DNA of 6,777 bases from positions 1-6,777 of the forward strand of contig JAQIDA010000167.1 in NCBI GenBank assembly GCA_027858275.1. Reading direction: 5' to 3'. Under the pieces are notes generated by a model, which was not told the origin of the DNA, did not search any database, and saw only the letters and a program-made list of their open reading frames with translations. Positions 1 through 5,133 of this stretch are shown here, in pieces. Source of the stretch: Candidatus Kapaibacterium sp. (lineage in GTDB: Bacteria > Bacteroidota > Ignavibacteria > Kapaibacteriales > UBA2268). The translations under genes and the position numbers were made by a program. Every line of letters starts with the position of its first letter. Within the stretch, counting starts at the first letter, position 1.

Positions 1-478
1 ATTCCGCGGAATTCTTTTTCAAGCCTTACTGGAACGTTTCGGTATTGTAATTTCCGTAAGTATTGGCAGTGTTATTTTCGGTTTGATTCATGTTGTTAAT
101 GAGTCATTCACGTTTTTCGCTTTGCTAAATATCATTCTTGCAGGCGTCCTCCTTTCAATGATGTATATCAGAACTCGTTCATTGTGGCTGCCAATCTCAT
201 TTCATTTTTTCTGGAATCTTGGACAGGCAACCATATTAAACAACTACGTTAGCGGCATTTACTTTGATATTCCGGTCAGCACATTGAATCTATATGATCT
301 TCCGGTATGGCTCTTCGGAGGATATTTCGGGATTGAAGCCGGATTTATTACGACGTTTTTGTTAATAGTGATGATTCCAATTTTGCCTAAATTCACTGAT
401 GTCTCACCTCAAATGTCGGCTTATTATTTCAAACAACGCTATGAAGAATCGAAATTAAGAGAGAAAAAGGCAGCATAA
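1..478 (+). CDS. CPBP family intramembrane metalloprotease, C-terminal part (5' end outside the window)
   Basis: The reading frame is open from base 2 to the TAA at 476-478 (158 residues visible) and continues upstream of the window, so the true start is not seen. Three CPBP (CAAX protease/Abi) hallmarks appear in order: FRG at residues 1-3 of the visible part, the end of the EExxxR motif whose glutamates lie upstream; FGLIH at 26-30 (FxxxH, metal ligand); and HFFWN at 68-72 (HxxxN). Hydrophobic stretches surround them, including residues about 15-28, 35-55 and 107-128, consistent with a multi-pass inner-membrane protein. The tail is charged (KLREKKAA). Family members are membrane-embedded proteases that cleave prenylated proteins, bacteriocin leaders or regulators; the substrate here is unknown. 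It runs into the TPR gene after a 2-nt gap, indicating one transcript. The family call is solid, the specific role is not known. Confidence 0.88.
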   Translation, partial: FRGILFQALLERFGIVISVSIGSVIFGLIHVVNESFTFFALLNIILAGVLLSMMYIRTRSLWLPISFHFFWNLGQATILNNYVSGIYFDIPVSTLNLYDLPVWLFGGYFGIEAGFITTFLLIVMIPILPKFTDVSPQMSAYYFKQRYEESKLREKKAA

Positions 479-480
479 AT

Positions 481-1647
481 ATGATTCGAAAAATTAAATA
501 TTTTCTGATTTTGAGCAGTTTATTTGCAATTGTCTCCGTTTCAGAGACTTCTGCTCAATGGTCGATTATGAAATCCGACGCAGATAGTCTGATGCTCAAA
601 GGCTCATATTATATATATAATGTTCAATTTGACAGTGCCTCAGCATGTTTCAAGGAATTCCAACGCAGATACCCTGATGAACCTGCCGGTTACTTCTTAG
701 AAGCAATGATCGACTGGTGGCAAATCACAATTCATCGAGAAACAAATCGTTTTGATAAGGGCTTCCTCAGAAAAATTGATAAAGTCGTAGACATCTGCGA
801 CGGTATCCTCGAAGAGAATGAACATGACTTAAACGCACACTTTTTCAAAGGGGGCGCGCTTGGTTATAGAGGTCGCTACCATGCTGTAAGAGAAAATTGG
901 TTTTCGGCAGCTTCTGACGGTAAAACAGGTTTTGACATTCTTTACAAATGCTATGAAGTTGCCCCGAATAATCATGATATTATGCTCGGCACGGGAATAT
1001 ATAATTATTTTGCCGATGCAATACCCGACAAATATCCTTTTATTAAGCCCTTGACTCTGTTCTTACCTAAAGGAGATAAAAAGATAGGGCTGCTACAGTT
1101 ACACGCCTCAGCTAAGATGGCGAGATATACCTCCGTTGAGGCAAAAGTTGTTCTTTTGCAATTATATTATTCATTTGAGAAAAACTATCGCAAAGCTTTG
1201 CCTATAGTTGAAGAACTGCATAATGCTTATCCGAGTAATCCATATTTCCACCGTTATCTCGGCAGATGCTATGTAACAACTTCTAATCAGGCTAAATGGG
1301 AAGCTACTTGGCGAGAAGTTGTCAAAAGATGTATCAGAAAAGAAAAAGGATACGAAAGAGTTACAGCCCGCGAGGGTTTGTACTATATCGGTCTTTCGCT
1401 TCTGTATAAGAAAGATTACAGAACCGCGCTTAAATACTTCAAAAAATGTGAAGAAGCCAGTTCGTTTGTAGACGACGATCCGTCAGGTTTCAGAGTCAAT
1501 GCCAATCTGTATCTCGGCAAGATATACGACAAACTGGGTAAAAGAAAATACGCGAAAAGAAAATATGAGAAAGTGCTGGATTGGGACGATTATAAAGGCT
1601 CCCACAATGCCGCAGAAAAATATTTGAAGAAAGCGTTTGGGAAGTAA
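481..1647 (+). CDS. Exported TPR-like repeat protein, resembling the Iml2/TTC39 type
   Basis: The 388-residue product starts with an export signal (basic MIRKIK, hydrophobic core about residues 7-20, likely cleavage near TSAQ, residues 23-26), so it probably acts in the periplasm or on the envelope. The rest is helical and repeat-like: a TPR-type unit at about 38-72 (ends RRYPDEPAGYF), another about 105-165 (ends EVAPNNHDIMLG), one at 223-265 (KALPIVEELHNAYPSNPYF) and C-terminal units at about 297-365. The middle, GTGIYNYF at 170-177 followed by PFIKPLT.FLPKGDKKIGLLQL (186-207), recalls the tetratricopeptide-39/Iml2 outer-membrane family; that link is from memory of the pattern. No catalytic motif is visible. 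TPR proteins usually act as binding scaffolds. The ATG at 481 is two bases after the protease stop; an AAAAGG lies about 10 nt before it. A strong hairpin follows the stop. Confidence 0.85.
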   Translation: MIRKIKYFLILSSLFAIVSVSETSAQWSIMKSDADSLMLKGSYYIYNVQFDSASACFKEFQRRYPDEPAGYFLEAMIDWWQITIHRETNRFDKGFLRKIDKVVDICDGILEENEHDLNAHFFKGGALGYRGRYHAVRENWFSAASDGKTGFDILYKCYEVAPNNHDIMLGTGIYNYFADAIPDKYPFIKPLTLFLPKGDKKIGLLQLHASAKMARYTSVEAKVVLLQLYYSFEKNYRKALPIVEELHNAYPSNPYFHRYLGRCYVTTSNQAKWEATWREVVKRCIRKEKGYERVTAREGLYYIGLSLLYKKDYRTALKYFKKCEEASSFVDDDPSGFRVNANLYLGKIYDKLGKRKYAKRKYEKVLDWDDYKGSHNAAEKYLKKAFGK

Positions 1648-1656
1648 ATTATCTAC

Positions 1657-1690
1657 TACTCAACCACCGGATTAATCCGGCGGTTGAGTA
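1657..1690. terminator. Strong stem-loop after the TPR gene, probable terminator without a T-run
   Basis: TACTCAACCACCGGA (1657-1671) pairs with TCCGGCGGTTGAGTA (1676-1690) around a TTAA loop, giving a 15-bp stem with one mismatch (A1666 against C1681). On the complementary strand that position becomes a G.U pair, so the stem would be unbroken in a minus-strand transcript. It begins 10 nt after the TPR stop codon, the place expected for a transcription end or a 3'-protecting hairpin. Neither side has a clear run of T, so it is not a textbook intrinsic terminator. No minus-strand gene ends here. Confidence 0.5.
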
Positions 1691-1715
1691 AGCGACGACA
1701 CACACAACATATTTG
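1684..1715 (+). promoter_or_regulatory. Candidate Bacteroidota-type promoter for the namZ-like gene
   Basis: TTG at 1684-1686 is followed after 21 nt by CATATTTG at 1708-1715, one base off the Bacteroidota -7 element TAnnTTTG, with spacing in the usual 19-21 nt range. A start about 6 nt downstream would leave a leader of roughly 28 nt before the ATG at 1749. The TTG sits inside the right arm of the hairpin that closes the upstream unit. The match is short and imperfect, so this is tentative. Confidence 0.35.
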
Positions 1716-1748
1716 TGATCTATATTGTTAAACCATAATAATTTAAAT

Positions 1749-3008
1749 ATGACTAAAATTCTACTGTCAATCATAGTCCTAATCTCAATATGCTCTGTAA
1801 ACACCCCCGCTCTCGGTATGAACAATTCAAAAATCAAGCTTGGTATTGATGTATTGATTGAATCGAATTTCGAACAGCTCAAAGGAATGCGAGTTGCTTT
1901 GTTAACCAATCACGCCGGACGAACCGGCAGCGGCGAGCTGACAATTGAAGCCTTCCTTAACACGAACAGCTGTACGATTACCACTCTGCTTACTCCGGAA
2001 CACGGCTTTTATACAACAGTCCCGGCAGGTGACCATGTCAAGAACGATGAATTATTCAATCTGCCCGCGATATCTTTGTACGGGGCAAATCGTCGACCAA
2101 AACATAAGCATTTAGAGAGTTGTGACGTTGTCGTTATTGATCTTCAAGATATTGGGATTCGCTCTTATACTTATATCAGCACTATGTATAAGACTATGGA
2201 TGCTTGTGCCGATTTCGGGAAAAAAGTAATTATCCTTGATCGCCCCAATCCGCTCGGCGGAATGATTGTTGACGGAAACACTGTTGAACCGGGCAAAGAA
2301 ACTTTTGTCGGGATCATACCGGTTTCTTATATACATGGTTGTACAGTCGGCGAACTCGCAAAAATGATTAATAACGAAGGCTGGCTGCCTAAGGACTATG
2401 ACGGAAATTCAAGACAATGTGATCTGACCGTAATAAAAATGGAAAAATGGGAACGTTGGATGGCTTGGGAAGATACAGGATTGCTCTGGTTTCCGACTTC
2501 GCCTCACATCCCTACAGTCAACGCCGTTCGGGGCGCGGCGATGCTTGGTATTGTCGGTGAACTCAGCGTGACAAGCATCGGAATCGGTACGACTCTCCCC
2601 TTTCAATATATTGGTTCTCCGTATATCAAACCGGAATTAGTCGAAAAAGAATTGAAACAGCTTTCTTATCAGGGTGTGAATCTTGTTCCGGTGCGCTATC
2701 GTCCTTTCTACGGGATGTACAGAGGCAAAGATTGTAACGGTTGGCTCTTATCCTTCCCTTTGGATAATTTATTCGCCCCATATACAACAGGTTTAGAAAT
2801 AATGCTTGCTTACAGAAAAGCGTACCCAAAGTATTTTACATCTAAAAACATCAAGAAGAATTCGAGAATTATGTTCCAAAAAGTAACAGGAACGGCTGAT
2901 TTATTCAAGGCATTGATGGACGGCGGTTCGGATGAAGAAGTTATGCGACTGGCAAGAAAAGGAATCGAAGATTATTTGCCGATTCGTGAGAATTATCTCT
3001 TGTATTGA
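1749..3008 (+). CDS. namZ: Exported DUF1343 protein, NamZ-type exo-beta-N-acetylmuramidase (GH171)
   Basis: Characterised members of this family release MurNAc from the non-reducing end of peptidoglycan fragments, feeding cell-wall recycling. The start is taken as ATG 1749 (419 residues) because it opens directly into a signal peptide (MTKILLSIIVLISICS, AxG cleavage site at residues 21-23); an in-frame TTG at 1725 would only add eight polar residues. Family landmarks follow in order: LLTNHAGRTG (51-60), LLTPEHGFY (80-88; the Glu of EHG is, from memory, the proposed catalytic acid), SLYG..RRPK (109-118), VVVIDLQDIGIRSYTY (127-142), ILDRPNPLGG (162-171), VGIIPVSYIHGCTVGELA (187-204), EDTGLLWFPTSPHIPT (241-256) and GTTLPFQYIGSPY (280-292). 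The total length suits the family. The segment GELSVTSIGIGTT (270-282) departs from the usual EGTN.S.GRGT form, suggesting a divergent subgroup. It is exported, hence periplasmic. The SRAP gene follows after 26 nt. Confidence 0.9.
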   Translation: MTKILLSIIVLISICSVNTPALGMNNSKIKLGIDVLIESNFEQLKGMRVALLTNHAGRTGSGELTIEAFLNTNSCTITTLLTPEHGFYTTVPAGDHVKNDELFNLPAISLYGANRRPKHKHLESCDVVVIDLQDIGIRSYTYISTMYKTMDACADFGKKVIILDRPNPLGGMIVDGNTVEPGKETFVGIIPVSYIHGCTVGELAKMINNEGWLPKDYDGNSRQCDLTVIKMEKWERWMAWEDTGLLWFPTSPHIPTVNAVRGAAMLGIVGELSVTSIGIGTTLPFQYIGSPYIKPELVEKELKQLSYQGVNLVPVRYRPFYGMYRGKDCNGWLLSFPLDNLFAPYTTGLEIMLAYRKAYPKYFTSKNIKKNSRIMFQKVTGTADLFKALMDGGSDEEVMRLARKGIEDYLPIRENYLLY

Positions 3009-3034
3009 TTTATACATTTTTTGTAGGTATTTCT

Positions 3035-3742
3035 ATGTGCGGAAGATTTGCTCTAAGCGCAAAAACATCATCAATAGAAGCACTTGTTCCCGGACTTCAT
3101 ATTCACGAAGACCTCGAACCGAGATACAACATCGCCCCTACTCAAAATATTGCGGCTGTGACGGGTGCCGATCCGACTGTTCCGGCTCATTTGAGATGGG
3201 GTTTGATCCCGTCATGGGCAAAAGACAAAAACATCGCTGTTAAGATGATCAACGCTCGTGCTGAAACTCTTGGAGAAAAGCCTGCTTTCAGAAACTTGTT
3301 GAAACGTCGCCGTTGTCTGATTTTCGCGGACGGTTATTATGAATGGCGCAAATATGAAGGACAAAAACGCAAGATTCCATTTTATTTTAAAATGAAATCC
3401 GGCGAACCTTTCACATTTGCCGGACTATGGGATGTTTGGAAAAACAACGAACAGGGTTTATTCGATGATTTTGAGGACGGAACAGCTCCTGTGATTAGCT
3501 CTGCCACTAATATAACAACTTCTCCAAACGAATTAACATCGAAATTTCACAACAGAATGCCTGCGATAATTCTGCCTACAGACAGAGAACTGTGGCTCTC
3601 GGATGAAGAGGATATCAACTATATTTCTGAAAGTTTGCGTCCTTATCCTGAAGAAGAAATGGAAACATACGAAGTTTCTTCTATTGTTAACAACGCGTTT
3701 AATGATAATGCTGCTTGCACTGTTCCGTTTAACACAATTTAA
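3035..3742 (+). CDS. yedK: SRAP-domain abasic-site DNA-protein crosslink protein (HMCES/YedK family)
   Basis: SRAP proteins bind abasic sites in single-stranded DNA at replication forks and form a thiazolidine crosslink through Cys2, shielding the site from cleavage. The start is fixed by this chemistry: ATG 3035 gives MCGRF, so removal of Met exposes Cys2; an in-frame TTG at 3005 would bury it. All key residues are present: Cys2, Asn73 (INARAE), Glu103 (ADGYYEW) and His172 (KFHNRMP). Other family motifs are EPRYNIAPTQ (28-37), LRWGLIPSWAKDK (53-65), PAFRN (83-87) and FTFAGLWDVW (127-136). The 235-residue length is normal for bacterial members. There is no signal peptide, so it is cytoplasmic. 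A weak AGG lies 7 nt before the start. It lies 26 nt after the namZ-like gene, probably on the same transcript, and just upstream of another AP-site enzyme, an exonuclease III homologue. Confidence 0.95.
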   Translation: MCGRFALSAKTSSIEALVPGLHIHEDLEPRYNIAPTQNIAAVTGADPTVPAHLRWGLIPSWAKDKNIAVKMINARAETLGEKPAFRNLLKRRRCLIFADGYYEWRKYEGQKRKIPFYFKMKSGEPFTFAGLWDVWKNNEQGLFDDFEDGTAPVISSATNITTSPNELTSKFHNRMPAIILPTDRELWLSDEEDINYISESLRPYPEEEMETYEVSSIVNNAFNDNAACTVPFNTI

Positions 3743-3846
3743 CATAAGATTCTTTTGTAGTTTTCATTTAAAACATTATATTGTTCCCGGTCATTTGATT
3801 GAATTTTCACGGTGCTCACACAAGTTCTGTGCAAGAAGAATATCCG

Positions 3847-3860
3847 TATAATTAATTATA
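3847..3860. promoter_or_regulatory. Candidate -10 region and AT palindrome upstream of the exonuclease III gene
   Basis: TATAATTAATTATA is a perfect 14-bp palindrome whose left half is a consensus TATAAT (3847-3852), about 35 nt before the ATG at 3888. No convincing -35 element lies 16-18 nt upstream (TTCTGT at best), and no good TAnnTTTG was found in the 145-nt gap. It could be a promoter core with an overlapping operator, or simply chance in AT-rich DNA. Confidence 0.25.
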
Positions 3861-3887
3861 TAGTAATGAAATCGAAAAGTCCTAAAT

Positions 3888-4694
3888 ATGAAGATTATCA
3901 GTTGGAATATAAACGGTTACAGATCTGTCAGCGGGCAGAATCCTAGCAAACGTTTTGGCAAAATCACTCAAGAAAATAAATTGTTTAAGTTTATTGAGGA
4001 TGTTGATCCGGACATTATTTGCATGCAGGAAACGAAAGCGGATGTCAGTCAGATAAATGAAGAACTGCGCAGTCCGAAAGGCTATCACGACTTTTGGCAT
4101 TCAGCAACATCTAAAAAAGGCTATAGCGGAGTGCTTATCTTTTCAAAAAAAGAACCTGTTTCAGTTAACTACAAACTCGGTATTGAGAAATTCGACGTCG
4201 AAGGTAGAATAATTGAAGCAGAGTTCGGGGACTTCATCCTGTTCAATGTTTACTTTCCCAAAGGATATGCTGACAATGAAAGATTAGATTATAAAATGGA
4301 ATTTTACGACAAATTCTTCAAACATTGTGATAATCTTCGGGCACAGGGGAAAAAATTGATCGTTTGCGGTGACTATAATACCGCCCACAAAGAAATAGAT
4401 CTTGCTCGTCCAAAGACAAACACAAAAACATCAGGATTCATGCCTCTTGAGCGAGAAGCACTTGATAATATCGTTGAATCCGGTTACACTGATTGTTTCC
4501 GTCATATTTGCAATGAGCCTGATCACTATTCTTGGTGGAGTCAACGCGGCAGAGCTCGCGAGAATAATGTAGGCTGGAGAATTGACTATCACTTTGTCAG
4601 CAATGATCTTTTGTCTTCGGTAACTGATGCCTATCACTTACCTGAAACACTCGGCTCTGATCATTGTCCGATTGTTTTGGAATTAGATATTTAA
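3888..4694 (+). CDS. xth: Exonuclease III-family AP endonuclease
   Basis: The enzyme cleaves the backbone 5' of abasic sites in duplex DNA and usually also has 3'-phosphatase and 3'-5' exonuclease activity (base excision repair). The 268-residue product covers the whole endonuclease/exonuclease/phosphatase fold, with all catalytic positions visible: Asn7 (SWNING), Glu48 (CMQETK, metal), Tyr122 (NVYFPKG), Asp162 and Asn164 (CGDYNTAH), Asp233 (GWRIDYHF) and the terminal Asp258-His259 pair (LGSDHCP). The GWRIDYHFVS and YSWWSQR segments fit bacterial XthA/ExoA proteins rather than other EEP phosphatases. It is cytoplasmic, with no signal peptide. ATG 3888 opens directly into the conserved first strand; no clear Shine-Dalgarno precedes it (GAAAAG about 10 nt upstream at best). 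It is separated by 145 nt from the SRAP gene, so it may have its own promoter. The next + gene begins beyond the opposed tRNA. Confidence 0.95.
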   Translation: MKIISWNINGYRSVSGQNPSKRFGKITQENKLFKFIEDVDPDIICMQETKADVSQINEELRSPKGYHDFWHSATSKKGYSGVLIFSKKEPVSVNYKLGIEKFDVEGRIIEAEFGDFILFNVYFPKGYADNERLDYKMEFYDKFFKHCDNLRAQGKKLIVCGDYNTAHKEIDLARPKTNTKTSGFMPLEREALDNIVESGYTDCFRHICNEPDHYSWWSQRGRARENNVGWRIDYHFVSNDLLSSVTDAYHLPETLGSDHCPIVLELDI

Positions 4695-4754
4695 GTCATC
4701 ATGTTTTTATTGATTATAAGCCGTCACATTTGCATGCCGAACACCTAACGACAA

Positions 4755-4783
4755 AACCCCTACAACGTAGTGTTGCAGGGGTT
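4755..4783 (-). terminator. Intrinsic terminator of tRNA-Leu
   Basis: Read on the minus strand, AACCCCTGCAAC pairs with GTTGTAGGGGTT across a 5-nt loop: a 12-bp stem with one G.U pair, followed at once by TTTTGTCG. It begins 15 nt after the tRNA 3' end. On the plus strand the G.U position becomes an A.C mismatch and the following sequence (ATAGTC) has no T-run, so it is chiefly a minus-strand terminator, though it may also slow transcripts arriving from xth. Confidence 0.8.
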
Positions 4784-4798
4784 ATAGTCTCATGTTCG

Positions 4799-4882
4799 TA
4801 CTCGGAGTGGGACTTGAACCCACACGACCTTGCGGCCACAGGATTTTAAGTCCTGAGCGTCTACCAATTCCGCCATCCGAGC
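4799..4882 (-). tRNA. tRNA-Leu (anticodon UAA)
   Basis: The 84-nt minus-strand sequence folds as a class II tRNA. The acceptor stem is GCTCGGA (4882-4876) with TCCGAGT (4806-4800). The D-arm region contains GGCGGAATTGGTAGACGC. The anticodon arm is CAGGA-CTTAAAA-TCCTG, giving anticodon TAA, which reads UUA. There is a long variable arm (GGCC-GCAA-GGTC), and the T-arm is GTGGG-TTCAAGT-CCCAC. The discriminator is A73, as needed by leucyl-tRNA synthetase. The first pair is G1.U72, which I recall also in the E. coli Leu(UAA) tRNA. CCA is not encoded (CGA follows), so the end must be added by CCA transferase. It lies between, and opposite to, its protein-coding neighbours. Confidence 0.97.
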
Positions 4883-4890
4883 AGAAAAAA

Positions 4891-4921
4891 CAAACTTACG
4901 CAATGATTTATTTATACGCAA
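4891..4921 (-). promoter_or_regulatory. Bacteroidota-type promoter of tRNA-Leu
   Basis: On the minus strand TTG (4921-4919) is followed by a 20-nt spacer and then TAAGTTTG (4898-4891), an exact match to the Bacteroidota -7 consensus TAnnTTTG at the canonical spacing. Transcription would start a few bases before G1 at 4882, leaving almost no 5' leader. The position directly upstream of a certain gene makes this the best-supported promoter in the window. Confidence 0.7.
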
Positions 4922-5133
4922 GAAGAAAATGAGTCACGTTCGACAGAAACCGGGATCTCCTGATTTAAGTCCTTGTAATAGAAATGAAAAAATAAATTAT
5001 ACTTTAGATTAAACCTTTATCGTACTTCAATCGTCAAAAATATGAGACGGTTCGCGTTAAATAGACTGTCACAAAATTTTTTGAAACATATAGCTTCGCG
5101 GTCTCGTCTAATAAGTAAAAAAGGAGATATATT
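4922..5133. other. Intergenic region upstream of the lipoprotein gene, divergent from tRNA-Leu
   Basis: The stretch is AT-rich and I see no gene in it. It must hold the start signals for the lipoprotein gene, but I found no clean promoter: TAGCTTCG at 5091-5098 is one base from TAnnTTTG yet has no TTG at the right distance. GAGAC (5044-5048) and GTCTC (5101-5105) could pair over about 50 nt, a weak hint of leader structure. TTTAAGTCCT at 4964-4973 repeats 10 nt of the tRNA anticodon arm, probably by chance. Confidence 0.4.
5121..5126 (+). promoter_or_regulatory. Strong Shine-Dalgarno of the lipoprotein gene
   Basis: AAGGAG stands 7 nt before the ATG at 5134. It is the only near-perfect ribosome binding site in the window; the other genes have AGG or AAAGG at most. 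This suggests high translation of the lipoprotein and fixes its start. Confidence 0.8.

Noticed and set aside
1725..1748. Upstream TTG start for the namZ-like gene, and likewise TTG 3005 for the SRAP gene
   Set aside because: ATG 1749 leads directly into a normal signal peptide, and only ATG 3035 places the catalytic Cys at position 2.
1649..1909. Minus-strand open frame of 86 codons
   Set aside because: It overlaps the hairpin, the candidate promoter and the signal peptide of the certain namZ-like gene, and shows no recognisable protein pattern.
3866..3946. Short plus-strand frame (26 codons from an ATG at 3866) overlapping the start of xth
   Set aside because: It has no clear ribosome binding site and is out of frame with xth; it could be a leader peptide but nothing beyond its presence supports this.
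4664..4849. Plus-strand open frame running from xth into the tRNA gene
   Set aside because: It overlaps the end of xth, the terminator and a certain tRNA on the opposite strand, with no protein motif.
4964..4973. TTTAAGTCCT repeats 10 nt of the tRNA-Leu anticodon arm (4845-4854), hinting at a tRNA remnant or attachment site
   Set aside because: The match does not extend to any other tRNA arm, is shorter than usual integration repeats, and no integrase or foreign gene lies between or near.
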